Origin: CAZZBM01 sp964652255
Lineage (GTDB): Bacteria; Bdellovibrionota; Bacteriovoracia; Bacteriovoracales; CAZZBM01
Length of the DNA stretch: 64,000 nt
Direction of reading: 5' to 3'
Assembly: GCA_964652255.1 (NCBI GenBank)
Contig: CAZZBM010000001.1
Span: 558,001-622,000, forward strand
The position numbers and the translations under genes are program-made. Shown here piece after piece: positions 41,579 through 50,632 of the stretch. The stretch's first letter is position 1. Every line of letters starts with the position of its first letter. The notes below the pieces were generated by a model, which worked only from the letters and a program-made list of their open reading frames with translations, was not told where the DNA came from and did no database searches.

Positions 41579-41920
41579 TTTATTAAAAGAATAAGTAAAA
41601 TAAAAAACTTCATCCCCTTGATTCTTTTCTAAAGATTTAATTTCTTCAAGTTTCTTTTTTAAAAAGAAAAACTGATAAGGACTAAGGGTGAAAAGTTCTA
41701 AATCTAACTTTTGTTGTAAAAAAAGCTCTTGTAAAAAACTCTCTGGAACAAAGTCTTTTGTAGAAACCTTGTAACAATGACCGTTCCAAGTGATTTTTCT
41801 CTCTTCTTTTAACTTATTAAGAATTTGTATGAAAATAGTTTTGGGAAAAGTCTTCTCTAGAGATTTTAAAGAAATATTTTTTTGTAAAAAATAAAGCAAA
41901 GTTTCTTCATAAAATGTCAT
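41561..41920 (-). CDS. Hypothetical protein (119 aa)
   Basis: It is 119 residues, helical, Leu/Phe/Lys-rich, without signal peptide. KTFPKTIFIQILNKLKEERKI looks like a small winged-helix or helical bundle, but no family is assigned. It overlaps the upstream HTH-like gene by 4 bp, so the pair is an operon with that gene first. Confidence 0.55.
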   Translation of the reverse strand: MTFYEETLLYFLQKNISLKSLEKTFPKTIFIQILNKLKEERKITWNGHCYKVSTKDFVPESFLQELFLQQKLDLELFTLSPYQFFFLKKKLEEIKSLEKNQGDEVFYFTYSFNKLESLF

Positions 41921-42213
41921 AAAAGACCTCCTTGAAATCTATTTTTTTCTAACAAGTAAAGCATTTGTTTTTGTAAAAAGCTTAATTCATGAGATCTTAA
42001 ATTTTTTTGACAAAGATCATAAAGATTTTTTTCATCAGATTCTTGTAAAAGCCTTTGAAAAATAAGAAATTCATCTAATTTCATAGAAGAACCTTTAAAA
42101 ATTCGAAAGATTCTTGTTGTTTGAATCCCTGTTCTTAAAGATACCTTTTGAAAACTATCCTTGGGAAATTTTTTTTTATAGTCTTGTAAGATTTTTTTTT
42201 GTTCTTCGCACAT
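41917..42213 (-). CDS. Small putative helix-turn-helix protein
   Basis: It is 98 residues. KDSFQKVSLRTGIQTTRIFR followed by an amphipathic helix resembles the Cro/CI-type helix-turn-helix region, in which the FQKVSLRTGI segment would be the first helix-turn. A strong Shine-Dalgarno (AGGAGG) precedes the ATG. Together with the downstream 119-aa gene it could be a regulator and partner pair. It is divergent from the FtsK-like gene with a 34-bp gap. The assignment is by pattern only. Confidence 0.55.
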   Translation of the reverse strand: MCEEQKKILQDYKKKFPKDSFQKVSLRTGIQTTRIFRIFKGSSMKLDEFLIFQRLLQESDEKNLYDLCQKNLRSHELSFLQKQMLYLLEKNRFQGGLL

Positions 42214-42247
42214 AAATGTACCTCCTAAAAAGGCATAAGCAAAAGTC

Positions 42248-43768
42248 GTGCCAAAAAAAGAAAAAAAAATTAATATTAACTTTATGATGATCTTTTTCTT
42301 ACTGGCTTTATTTTCTTTCTTAGGTGATCTCTCCTACTTAAAAGGATACTCTTCTTACTACTTACTAACAGAAAAAGAATTCTCTTTTTTTCATTCCTTT
42401 CTTCAAACTTTTTCTCTTTTTCTTCCAAAGATTTATTTTTTCTTTCCCCTCTCTTTTTTTTCTTCCAGAAAAGCTCTTATTTTTTATTATCTTTCGCTTT
42501 GCTTTCTTCCAATGAATGATTTTTATGCAATCTTGCAAGAAAAAATTCCTTTTTTTGTTTTTTTAGCCCTAAGCCTTATTCCTTTTGTAAGATTAAGATT
42601 TTCTTCAAAAAAAGAAGAGATTTTAGAAGAAAAAGAAATAAATCCTATCTATGAACTTCAAAAAAATAATTTCTCTAAACAGGAAGAACTGGAAGAAATT
42701 CATTTTTTTTTAGAAACAAAATTTCAAGGAAAAATTATAGGCTTTAACGAAGGACCTATAATCAATACCTATCATCTTCTTGTGCAAAAAAATTTCCTTA
42801 CTCTTTTTGAAGAATTTAAAGAGTCAAGTCATCTCTCTCTTCGATTAGCAGATTATCTACCAGCTAATGACACAGCTGTGATAGAAGTGACAAAATTAAT
42901 TCAAAATCGACCTACTTTTGATGAACTCTTAGATTATAATTTCTTTCAAAAAGATAATCTCTTTAAAATTCTTATGGGAATTCAATCTCAAGGGAAAGCT
43001 CACTATGAAGAATTAAAAAATTTAGCTCCTTTAACCATCATTGCTGATCAAAAAAAAGAACTTATTTCTTTTTTAAGAAACTTATTAACTTCTCTTCTTC
43101 TTCAAGATAAAAATTATTTTGATCTTATTATCTATTTATCCGAAGACCATAATCTGAAAGATTTACCACACTTTATAAGCCCGATCTTAAAAAAAAAAGA
43201 AGAGCTCTCAGCCCTCCTTTATTGGTTAGAACAAGAAATTGAAGAAAGACAAAAAACTTTAGAAAAAAAACCTATGCTTATTTTTTTATTCTTAAATGAT
43301 TTTTTTGATGAAGAACTTTTTAAAAAAGCTTATTTTGTTCATATTTATTTTTTTATTTTTAGTACTCAAAATCAATCTTTGAAAAATGGGGTTTTTTTTA
43401 AATCAAAAATAAAAGAATTTCACTATTTAAATGGAAAAGGTGACTATGTCTTAAAAAAAGAAAATCTTTCCTTGAGATTGCACCTTCCTCTTCTAAAAGA
43501 AGAAGATTTTGATCTGGTTTTAAAAAAATTTAATTTTCAACCTTCATTCAAACAATCTTTAATGCTTTTTCTAGAAAAATCTCAGGAAAGTTTTTTTTCT
43601 GGAGATGAGTTTTTTTTAAAAGCGATTAATCTTATGAAAAAAGAAGAACTTGATTCTTTTTTACTTCAAAAAAAATTGAAAATTACCAGAAATAGAGCTG
43701 ATAGCATTTTAAAAGAACTAGAAAGACAAGGATTTCAGGTTTTAAGCCAAGAAAAAAGACTCTCTTGA
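42248..43768 (+). CDS. FtsK/SpoIIIE-like protein with erased ATPase motifs
   Basis: It is 506 residues. The N-terminal part has about four transmembrane helices as in FtsK. The following region aligns to the FtsK alpha domain (NEGPIINTYHLL, HLSLRLADYLPANDTAVIEV). Where FtsK has GTTGSGKSV, this protein reads IIADQKKELISFL, so the Walker A lysine loop is absent. Walker B is also altered (MLIFLFLNDFF), yet FSTQNQS follows at the ATQRPS position. The C-terminal gamma-type winged helix is retained (DEFFLKAINLMKKEELDSF, ITRNRADSILKELERQGF). It probably has lost DNA pumping. The start is GTG. Confidence 0.75.
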   Translation: MPKKEKKININFMMIFFLLALFSFLGDLSYLKGYSSYYLLTEKEFSFFHSFLQTFSLFLPKIYFFFPLSFFSSRKALIFYYLSLCFLPMNDFYAILQEKIPFFVFLALSLIPFVRLRFSSKKEEILEEKEINPIYELQKNNFSKQEELEEIHFFLETKFQGKIIGFNEGPIINTYHLLVQKNFLTLFEEFKESSHLSLRLADYLPANDTAVIEVTKLIQNRPTFDELLDYNFFQKDNLFKILMGIQSQGKAHYEELKNLAPLTIIADQKKELISFLRNLLTSLLLQDKNYFDLIIYLSEDHNLKDLPHFISPILKKKEELSALLYWLEQEIEERQKTLEKKPMLIFLFLNDFFDEELFKKAYFVHIYFFIFSTQNQSLKNGVFFKSKIKEFHYLNGKGDYVLKKENLSLRLHLPLLKEEDFDLVLKKFNFQPSFKQSLMLFLEKSQESFFSGDEFFLKAINLMKKEELDSFLLQKKLKITRNRADSILKELERQGFQVLSQEKRLS

Positions 43769-43795
43769 CGAAAAGTCTAGAAATCAGGTACTTTT

Positions 43796-43869
43796 CCTCA
43801 AAAACTATTCACCCTACCTATCTTTGGTCCTTTTTTAAAAGGTCTTTGAGGTGATAAGTCAAACCAAAG
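43796..43869 (+). promoter_or_regulatory. Candidate structured leader upstream of rpsB
   Basis: CCTCAAA (43796-43802) can pair with TTTGAGG (43845-43851), enclosing CCTTTT/AAAAGG. Alternatively CTTTGG (43822-43827) pairs with CCAAAG (43864-43869), which contains the Shine-Dalgarno region of rpsB. Mutually exclusive folds suit autoregulation by S2. A TTGACG box at 43765 gives a possible promoter. Confidence 0.4.
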
Positions 43870-43876
43870 GAGTATT

Positions 43877-44674
43877 ATGTCACAATTAACAATCAAATCA
43901 TTACTAGAGTCTGGAGCCCATTTTGGTCATCAACGAGATAAATGGTTTCCAAAAATGAAAAAATTTATTTATGGAGAAAAAAAAGGTGTTCATATTATTG
44001 ATTTAAAACAAACACAGGAAAGAGCTCAAGAAGCCTATAATTTTATTAGAAATATTACAAAAGAAGGTAAAACAGTTCTTTTTGTAGGAACAAAAAGACA
44101 AGCTTCTGATCTAGTGAAAGAAACTGCTGAAAAATGTGGTGCTTTTTTTGTGACTCATAAATGGCTTGGTGGAATGCTAACAAATCATAAAACCATTATG
44201 CAAAGCATTGATAAACTACGAAAAGTAGAAAAAATGAAAGAAAATGGTTCTTATGAACTTCTCACTAAAAAAGAAAAATCAAAAATTGAAAAAGAAGTCA
44301 CTAAACTTGAAAGAAGTTTAGGTGGTATTAGACATATGAGAAAATTACCAGGAGTTTTGGTGATTTTTGATTGTATGACAGAAAGAACAGCTGTTGAAGA
44401 AGCTTTGGTTTTAGGAATTCCTTTAGTTGGACTTGTAGATACCAATGTTGATCCTACTGGAATTGATTATCCAGTTCCAGCCAATGATGATGCTATAAAA
44501 TCTTTAGCTCTCTTTACTGATTATTTTGCTCAAGCTGTTATTGAAGGTTCAGGTGGAAAAATCACTATTTCAGCAGAAAAAGATGCTGTAGATGTTGATT
44601 TTGATAGAGCCCTAGAAGAAGAAATTTTTAATAAATATGCCAAAGATGTTGATCTTGTAGGGGAAGAAGTATGA
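43877..44674 (+). CDS. rpsB: 30S ribosomal protein S2
   Basis: It is 265 residues: SLLESGAHFGHQRDKWFPKM near the N-terminus, GVHIIDLKQT, FVGTKRQASDLV, THKWLGGMLTNHKT and IGIPLVGLVDTNVDPTGIDYPVPANDDA are all canonical S2 features. It leads the housekeeping operon with AAAGGAG before its ATG and a possible regulatory leader. tsf follows with a 4-bp overlap. Confidence 0.98.
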   Translation: MSQLTIKSLLESGAHFGHQRDKWFPKMKKFIYGEKKGVHIIDLKQTQERAQEAYNFIRNITKEGKTVLFVGTKRQASDLVKETAEKCGAFFVTHKWLGGMLTNHKTIMQSIDKLRKVEKMKENGSYELLTKKEKSKIEKEVTKLERSLGGIRHMRKLPGVLVIFDCMTERTAVEEALVLGIPLVGLVDTNVDPTGIDYPVPANDDAIKSLALFTDYFAQAVIEGSGGKITISAEKDAVDVDFDRALEEEIFNKYAKDVDLVGEEV

Positions 44675-45312
44675 ATCAAGAATTGATCAAAGAACTTAGA
44701 GAAATTACTGGAGCAGGAATTTTGGATTGCAAAAAAGCTCTAGAAGCTACGTCCTCTTTAGAAGAAGCTGTTGATTTTTTGAGAAAAAAAGGTTTAGCAG
44801 CTGCAGCAAAAAAACAAGGTCGTATTGCTTCAGAAGGAGTTGTTACAAGTTACATTCATCAAGGAGGAAGAATTGGCGTTCTCTTAGAAGTGAATTGTGA
44901 AACAGACTTTGTTGCTAAAAGTGAACCTTTTTTACAATTTGCTAAAGATCTTTCACTGCATATTGCTGCAAATCAAGCTCTCTTTATTACAGAAGCTGAC
45001 ATGGATGTTCATTTTATTCAAAAAGAAAAAGAAATTTACGCAGAACAATTAAGACTTCAAAATAAACCAGAAGGAATGATTCAAGGTATTGTGGAAGGAA
45101 GAATCAAGAAAATGGTTAAAGAAGTTTGCCTTATTCATCAACCTTTTTTAAAAAATCCAGAATTAACTATTCAAGATCTTTTAAATGAATTAGCTTTGAA
45201 ACTAGGTGAGAAAATTGTGATTAGACGTTTTGTAAAATTTAATCTAGGTGAAGGCTTAGAAAAAAAACAAGATAATTTTGCTGAGGAAGTTGCAAAGCTT
45301 TCTAGTAAATGA
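44671..45312 (+). CDS. tsf: Elongation factor Ts
   Basis: It is 213 residues. The UBA-like N-terminus is REITGAGILDCKKALEATS, followed by LRKKGLAAAAKKQGRIASEG and GVLLEVNCETDFVAKSEPF. At 213 residues it is shorter than the E. coli-type (about 280) and close to the shorter cyanobacterial/mitochondrial-like forms, with one of the two dimer subdomains reduced. It exchanges GDP on EF-Tu. It overlaps pyrH by 4 bp. Confidence 0.96.
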   Translation: MNQELIKELREITGAGILDCKKALEATSSLEEAVDFLRKKGLAAAAKKQGRIASEGVVTSYIHQGGRIGVLLEVNCETDFVAKSEPFLQFAKDLSLHIAANQALFITEADMDVHFIQKEKEIYAEQLRLQNKPEGMIQGIVEGRIKKMVKEVCLIHQPFLKNPELTIQDLLNELALKLGEKIVIRRFVKFNLGEGLEKKQDNFAEEVAKLSSK

Positions 45313-46031
45313 GTTATAAAAGAGTTCTTCTTAAAGTTTCTGGTGAGGCTTTGGCACAAGAACAAGGTTTTGGTATTTCTGTTAGAATGATTCAGTATTT
45401 GACTGAAGAAGTAAAAAAATGTCTTGAAATTCCTGATTTAGAGCTTGCTATTGTCATTGGTGGAGGTAATATCCACAGAGGTCTTCAAGGAGCCTTAGAA
45501 GGGGTGGAAAGAACAACTTCGGATTATATGGGAATGCTAGCTACTATGATGAATGCTTTAGCTCTTCAAAGTAGCTTTGAAGTTCATCATATAGAATCAA
45601 GAATATTATCAGGGCTTAAAATGGAAGCAGTGGCTGAACCTTATATTTGGAAAAAAGCTGTTCACTATTTAGAAAAAAAAAATGTTGTGATCTTTGCTGC
45701 CGGAACAGGTAATCCTTATTTTACAACAGATACAGCAGCTGCTTTAAGAGCTAATGAAATTAAAGCGGATGTGATTTTAAAAGCAACAAAAGTCGATGGA
45801 ATCTACAGTGAAGACCCACAAAAAAATCCTCAAGCTCAGTTGTATAAAAAACTTACCTATAAAGAAGTTTTAGAAAAAAATTTAAAAATTATGGATGCTA
45901 CCGCTTTTACTCTTTGCCAAGAAGAACATATTCCTATTATTGTTTATAATCTTTTCAAGAGAGATTATTTAAAAAGAATTATTTTAGGAGAAACTCTAGG
46001 ATCTTTAATCGAGTCAGGAGAAAAAAAATGA
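45309..46031 (+). CDS. pyrH: Uridylate kinase
   Basis: It is 240 residues of the amino acid kinase fold: RVLLKVSGEALAQEQGFGI, VIGGGNIHRGLQG, YMGMLATMMNALALQ, FAAGTGNPYFTTDTAAALRA and KATKVDGIYSEDP match bacterial UMP kinase. It phosphorylates UMP to UDP. Gene order rpsB-tsf-pyrH-frr is the widely conserved bacterial one. It overlaps frr by 4 bp. Confidence 0.98.
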   Translation: MSYKRVLLKVSGEALAQEQGFGISVRMIQYLTEEVKKCLEIPDLELAIVIGGGNIHRGLQGALEGVERTTSDYMGMLATMMNALALQSSFEVHHIESRILSGLKMEAVAEPYIWKKAVHYLEKKNVVIFAAGTGNPYFTTDTAAALRANEIKADVILKATKVDGIYSEDPQKNPQAQLYKKLTYKEVLEKNLKIMDATAFTLCQEEHIPIIVYNLFKRDYLKRIILGETLGSLIESGEKK

Positions 46032-46576
46032 TTGTAGAATCTTTAAAAGAAAAATTAGAAGAAAGAGTTAAAAAATTTGAACAACAATTATTAAAAATTA
46101 GAACTAATAGAGCTAATCCTCATATCTTAGATTCTATTAAAGTAGATTACTATGGAACTGAAACACCTTTAAAACAATTAGCTCATATTAGTCAGCCTGA
46201 AGGAAGAATTCTACAACTTCAACCCTTTGATAAAACTTTATTACCTGTTTTAGAAAAAACACTCTTAGCAGCAAATTTGGGAGCAACTCCAACTCATGAT
46301 GGAAATATCTTAAGACTTCCTTTTCCTTCTTTAACAGAAGAAACAAGAAAAATCATTGTTAAAGAACTTAAGCAATATGTAGAAGAAACAAAAATTGCTT
46401 TAAGAAATTATAGAAGAGAAAGTTTAGAAGAAGTTAAAAAGTTAGAAAAAGATAAAGAAATTCGTGAAGATGATGTTAAGGTTTTTCAAGATAAAATTCA
46501 AAAAATTTTAGATGATATGAATCATAAGATTGATGAATTAGCTCAAAAAAAAGAAAAGGATATTCTTCAAGTTTAA
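46028..46576 (+). CDS. frr: Ribosome recycling factor
   Basis: It is 182 residues: a long coiled-coil domain I with KIRTNRANPHILDSIKVDYY, TPLKQLAHISQPEGRILQLQ and LRNYRRESLEEVKKLEKD, plus the small domain II between. Together with EF-G it splits post-termination ribosomes. It is full length (about 185 expected). It is followed after 5 bp by uppS. Confidence 0.97.
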   Translation: MIVESLKEKLEERVKKFEQQLLKIRTNRANPHILDSIKVDYYGTETPLKQLAHISQPEGRILQLQPFDKTLLPVLEKTLLAANLGATPTHDGNILRLPFPSLTEETRKIIVKELKQYVEETKIALRNYRRESLEEVKKLEKDKEIREDDVKVFQDKIQKILDDMNHKIDELAQKKEKDILQV

Positions 46577-46581
46577 TTCTC

Positions 46582-47241
46582 ATGAAACAAACAATTCATC
46601 ATATCGCCATCATTATGGATGGCAATGGACGTTGGGCTACTAAACAAAATTTAGCCCGGGCTTTTGGACATAAAAAAGGGGCGGAAACTTTAAAATTATT
46701 CTTAAATGAAATAGTCAATTTACCTTTTAAAAGCCTAACTTTATTTGCTCTTTCTGAAGATAATCTCAGCAGACCAAGAGAAGAAGTTGATCTTCTTTTT
46801 TTTCTCATGGAATCTTATTTAAGAAAAGAATTAAATAAACTTATTGAAAATAAAGTTAAAATAAGAATCATAGGAGAAGAATCTTACTGGAGTCAAAGTC
46901 AAAAAGATCTTTTTTATGAAGCAGCTGAAAAAACAAAAAATTTTAATTATAAAGAACTTTATTTAGCTTTTTGTTACTCTTCTCAACAAGAAATTTTTCA
47001 AGCTATGAAAAAATCCCAAGATTATACTCAAGTTGAACAATTTCTTTATATGCCCCATGCTCTTGATCTTGTCATTAGAACAGGAGGAGACCAACGATTA
47101 TCTAATTTTTTACTCTGGCAATCAAGCTATGCAGAACTCTACTTTACTCAAACTCTGTGGCCGGATTTTAGCGAAGAAGAATTTAGAAAAATCTTAAAAG
47201 AAGTGGAATTAAGAGAAAGACGTTTTGGTAAACTTCCATGA
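46582..47241 (+). CDS. uppS: Isoprenyl transferase (undecaprenyl diphosphate synthase)
   Basis: It is 219 residues: HIAIIMDGNGRWATKQ holds the catalytic Asp and the FPP-binding loop, LTLFALSEDNLSRPREEVDLL is the second region, and DLVIRTGGDQRLSNFLLWQSSYAELYFT is the conserved C-terminal signature. It builds the C55 lipid carrier for cell wall polymers. cdsA overlaps by 4 bp. Confidence 0.97.
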   Translation: MKQTIHHIAIIMDGNGRWATKQNLARAFGHKKGAETLKLFLNEIVNLPFKSLTLFALSEDNLSRPREEVDLLFFLMESYLRKELNKLIENKVKIRIIGEESYWSQSQKDLFYEAAEKTKNFNYKELYLAFCYSSQQEIFQAMKKSQDYTQVEQFLYMPHALDLVIRTGGDQRLSNFLLWQSSYAELYFTQTLWPDFSEEEFRKILKEVELRERRFGKLP

Positions 47242-48008
47242 AAGAAAAAGATAGAATCTATTTTGGAATTATGATGAGTGCAGGTTTTTTAACCTGTCTT
47301 TTTCTTTTTGGAAAAATCTTAACAGCTTTTCTAGCTTGTATGCTTTACTTAATGGTTTATGATGAACTACAAGTCTCTTTTTTAAAAAGAGAACGATTTA
47401 GCTCTCTTTATTTTAAGGAAAGATACGCTCTTTATATCTTTTTTTTTTCTTTCTTTTTTTTAGTTTTATTTCCTGTGATGAAAAACTTTTTCTTTATTTT
47501 AAGTTTTTTACTTACTTTTATTTTATTAATTCAATTTTTTAGAAAAGAAACTTTAAAGATAGAAATTATCTTTTTATCAACAGCACTCAATATGAGTCTT
47601 TTTTCTCTTTTTCTGCAACAAGAACGCTGGATACAAGATCTTTTAGGTTTAGTTATCTTAACAGCTCTTACTGACACGGGTGGTTTTCTTTTTGGAAAGT
47701 TTTTTGGAGAATATCTTTTAGCCCCTCAAATTAGTCCTAAAAAAACTTGGGAAGGTTTTGTAGGAGGTATTTTTTTAGGAACTATCGGAGCTGTTTTAGT
47801 AACAGGAAAATTTAGATTGTTTTTTCTTTTTATTATTTTAACTATCCTAGCTCAACTAGGAGATCTTTTAGAATCTTATCTAAAAAGACAATATGAAATT
47901 AAAGATAGTGCTAATTTAATTCCAGGTCATGGTGGGATTTATGACCGACTAGATTCTATTATCTTTGTTTTACCTTTTTATCTTGCTATAATAACAGGAA
48001 ACTTATGA
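47238..48008 (+). CDS. cdsA: Phosphatidate cytidylyltransferase
   Basis: It is 256 residues with about seven helices; TDTGGFLFGKFFGEYLLAPQ, SPKKTWEGFVGG and the signature YEIKDSANLIPGHGGIYDRL are intact. It makes CDP-diacylglycerol, the precursor used by PssA encoded in the same run. In many bacteria dxr lies between cdsA and rseP; it is absent here. Confidence 0.96.
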   Translation: MKEKDRIYFGIMMSAGFLTCLFLFGKILTAFLACMLYLMVYDELQVSFLKRERFSSLYFKERYALYIFFFSFFFLVLFPVMKNFFFILSFLLTFILLIQFFRKETLKIEIIFLSTALNMSLFSLFLQQERWIQDLLGLVILTALTDTGGFLFGKFFGEYLLAPQISPKKTWEGFVGGIFLGTIGAVLVTGKFRLFFLFIILTILAQLGDLLESYLKRQYEIKDSANLIPGHGGIYDRLDSIIFVLPFYLAIITGNL

Positions 48009-49456
48009 TGTCTTTAGCCATTTTTTTTCTTTTTTTTACTCCCTTAGTGTTTTTTCATGAATTAGGACACTTTCTTGTGGCACGTCTTTTTGGTGTAAAA
48101 GTCGAAAAGTTTTCTATTGGTATAGGACCAAAGCTTTGGGGTTTTACTAAAGGTGAAACAGAATATATTTTTGCCCTCTTTCCTATTGGTGGCTATATTA
48201 AAATGTTTGGGGAAGATCTCTTAAAAAGAGATGAAGTCCCTGAACTGGAAAGAAAAAAAGCCTATAATCATCAAAGCCCTTGGGCGAGATTTTGGATTGT
48301 CCTAGCTGGTCCTTTGGCTAATTTTATTTTAGCTTTTTTCTTGTTTTTGTTCTTAGTTTTTAAAGGACAAAATCTTCCTGAATCAAGATTTGTAGCTTGG
48401 AAAGAGCCCCTAATTTTACAAGAATGGAACTTAAAATTAGGAGATAAACTTTTACAAGTGAATAATAAAGAAGTGAGAGCTTTTGAACAACTTCTTCTTG
48501 TTCAAGAACCTATTGAAAAAATCATCGTCGAAAGGGATGGAAAAGAAAAAATAATTTATTTTAACAATAAACCTGTAGAAGAATTTTCAAAGGCTTTAAA
48601 AGAAAATTTAGAAGTAGGTATTAAACCTTTTGTTGTCAATTCCTTGGGAGATAAAATTTTACTACATGAAAAGGATTCACAACAAATTCTTCTTGCAAAT
48701 TTCAAAGAAGAAATTATTCTTCAAAATAAGAAAATTTTTTGTAAAGATTCTTTTTGGCTTTGTTTAAGACAACAAGGATATTACCCTCAAGAATTAAAAA
48801 TAAAAAATATTCTTATCGGAGAAGCTGCCGATGAACTAGGACTCAAGGTGGGAGATATTTTATTAAGGGTTCAAAATAAGAACATCTTTAGCTTAGAAGA
48901 ATTAAAAGAGGCAATTAAAGATCAAAAAGAGTTGGACTTGCTTCTTTTAAGAGAAGGAAAAGAATTAACTTTAAAAGGAAGTTTTCAAGGTACAAGACTG
49001 GGCATTGAAACAGAACTAGAGTACAGCGAAGAGCCTCAAATTTTACTTCGAGCAAAATCATTACCAGAAGGTTTTTTATGGGCATTTAAATATACCTATA
49101 AAATGACATTAGCTATTTTAGAAGCTTTAAGAGATCTTATTTTTAAAAAATTTGATTTAGCTCAATTAGGTGGACCTATTGCTATTGGTAAAATGGCTAA
49201 TAAAACCTTCGAAATGGGAGCTAATCTTTTTTTAAAATTTATGGCTATTTTTTCAGTGAATTTAGCCGTGATGAATTTACTCCCTATTCCTGTTTTAGAC
49301 GGTGGACATATTGTTATTCTTACCATTGAATCAATTATTAGAAGACCTCTTCCAGAAAAAGTGATTCGATTTATTTTTTCTCTAGGTTTTATTCTTATTT
49401 TTTACTTAATGCTTCAGGGTCTTTTTAATGATCTTAAAAAAAGTTTTTTCAAATGA
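48005..49456 (+). CDS. rseP: RseP-type site-2 intramembrane metalloprotease
   Basis: It is 483 residues. Helix 1 contains the zinc site FFHELGHFLVARLFGV (HExxH), and the late helix has NLLPIPVLDGGH with the third metal ligand Asp. Two PDZ-like domains lie between (about 125-215 and 270-330); GEAADELGLKVGDILLRVQN is a good PDZ carboxylate-loop region. It cleaves anti-sigma factors or remnant signal peptides in the membrane. It has 4-bp overlaps on both sides. Confidence 0.94.
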   Translation: MMSLAIFFLFFTPLVFFHELGHFLVARLFGVKVEKFSIGIGPKLWGFTKGETEYIFALFPIGGYIKMFGEDLLKRDEVPELERKKAYNHQSPWARFWIVLAGPLANFILAFFLFLFLVFKGQNLPESRFVAWKEPLILQEWNLKLGDKLLQVNNKEVRAFEQLLLVQEPIEKIIVERDGKEKIIYFNNKPVEEFSKALKENLEVGIKPFVVNSLGDKILLHEKDSQQILLANFKEEIILQNKKIFCKDSFWLCLRQQGYYPQELKIKNILIGEAADELGLKVGDILLRVQNKNIFSLEELKEAIKDQKELDLLLLREGKELTLKGSFQGTRLGIETELEYSEEPQILLRAKSLPEGFLWAFKYTYKMTLAILEALRDLIFKKFDLAQLGGPIAIGKMANKTFEMGANLFLKFMAIFSVNLAVMNLLPIPVLDGGHIVILTIESIIRRPLPEKVIRFIFSLGFILIFYLMLQGLFNDLKKSFFK

Positions 49457-50010
49457 TTCTCTATTGTGATGTGGTGAGTAAAAAAAGTAAACTTGCTCTT
49501 CTTGATCAAGATTGTAATGTCTTAAAAGAACATGATTTTGGTGAAAAGGTTTCAGAAGAATTTCATGAAGCTATTTATGAAATATCTTCAAATCAAGAAA
49601 TTCATCATTTAATAAGCCCCATGGGACCAGGGTCTTATACTGGTCTTAGGCTTATTGATTTATTTTCTTATTTATGGATGGAAGAGAAAAAAAAATTCTC
49701 TTCTTTTTATTTTTTTGAATATGCTCATTTTTTGAAAAAAAAATTTATCTCTTATGCTTATAAACAAGAAAGTTTTCTTGTAGAAAATGAAATTAAAAGA
49801 CTCATTCCTTATGAAGAAAAGAATTATCAAGATTATACTATTTTACCTGGAGAAGAATCTTATTATCTAAGTGGAGAAGTGCTCTATCCTTTTAAGAATA
49901 AAGACTTTTTACAAGAAGTGATGGCTCAAAATAGACAATTAGACCCTTATTATTATAGAAGAATTGATGATGAATTTAAAAAATCTTCCCAAAAAATATC
50001 TCATTCCTAA
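49453..50010 (+). CDS. tsaB: TsaB-like tRNA threonylcarbamoyladenosine biosynthesis protein
   Basis: It is 185 residues of the ASKHA-like TsaB/YeaZ fold: an N-terminal ILYCDVVSKKSKLALLDQD strand set and the signature SPMGPGSYTGLRLIDLF. The C-terminal half is strongly diverged and short (about 230 is usual). TsaB is the scaffold partner of TsaD in making t6A37. It overlaps pssA by 44 bp in a different frame. Confidence 0.85.
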   Translation: MILYCDVVSKKSKLALLDQDCNVLKEHDFGEKVSEEFHEAIYEISSNQEIHHLISPMGPGSYTGLRLIDLFSYLWMEEKKKFSSFYFFEYAHFLKKKFISYAYKQESFLVENEIKRLIPYEEKNYQDYTILPGEESYYLSGEVLYPFKNKDFLQEVMAQNRQLDPYYYRRIDDEFKKSSQKISHS

Positions 50011-50632
50011 TATTTTCACAGCCATGAATCTTATTTTTGGCTATTTGAGTTTTTGTGTAGAACCTACCACAGGTATTTATCTTGTTTTTTTAGCAGCCAT
50101 TTTAGATGGTTTAGATGGCTATACTGCAAGATTACTCCAAGCTCAATCCTCTTTTGGTGAACAATTTGATTCTTTAAGTGATTTTTTAAGTTTTGGTGTA
50201 GCTCCTGCTTTTTTGTTTTCTCGTTATATCAATACTCCTTGGTTTAATGTTCTTTCTATGATCTATGTTTTAGCTGTAGCTATAAGATTAGCTCGGTTTA
50301 ATGTGGTAAAAACTGATAAGTCAATTTTTCAGGGACTTCCAAGTCCAGCTGCAGCTGTGATGCTCATGAGTTTAATTCTTTTTCATGAAGAAGTGGCGTT
50401 AAAGTATTTTCAAATAGTGAGTCCTGTTTTTATTCTTCTACTTTCATTCTTAATGATGAGTTCTTTAAAATTTCCAGCTCTTTTTAAAGGATATTTTAAA
50501 AATAAAGTTCTTGTTATCGCTCTCATAACTATATCTTTGATCAGTCTTTTTTTAGGAGGAATTTATCCTTTTCTTCTTATGATGACTTATCTTCTTTACT
50601 CTCTTCTTTATGGACTTAAAAATTATCTATAA
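49967..50632 (+). CDS. pssA: CDP-diacylglycerol--serine O-phosphatidyltransferase
   Basis: It has about 221 residues from ATG 49967 (another ATG is at 49970). The CDP-alcohol phosphotransferase signature is intact: DGLDGYTARLLQAQSSFGEQ, followed by FDSLSDFLSFGVAPAF, giving D-G-x2-A-R-x8-G-x3-D-x3-D. About seven helices follow. It supplies phosphatidylserine to Psd (40703). It overlaps tsaB and truA. Confidence 0.94.
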   Translation: MMNLKNLPKKYLIPNIFTAMNLIFGYLSFCVEPTTGIYLVFLAAILDGLDGYTARLLQAQSSFGEQFDSLSDFLSFGVAPAFLFSRYINTPWFNVLSMIYVLAVAIRLARFNVVKTDKSIFQGLPSPAAAVMLMSLILFHEEVALKYFQIVSPVFILLLSFLMMSSLKFPALFKGYFKNKVLVIALITISLISLFLGGIYPFLLMMTYLLYSLLYGLKNYL

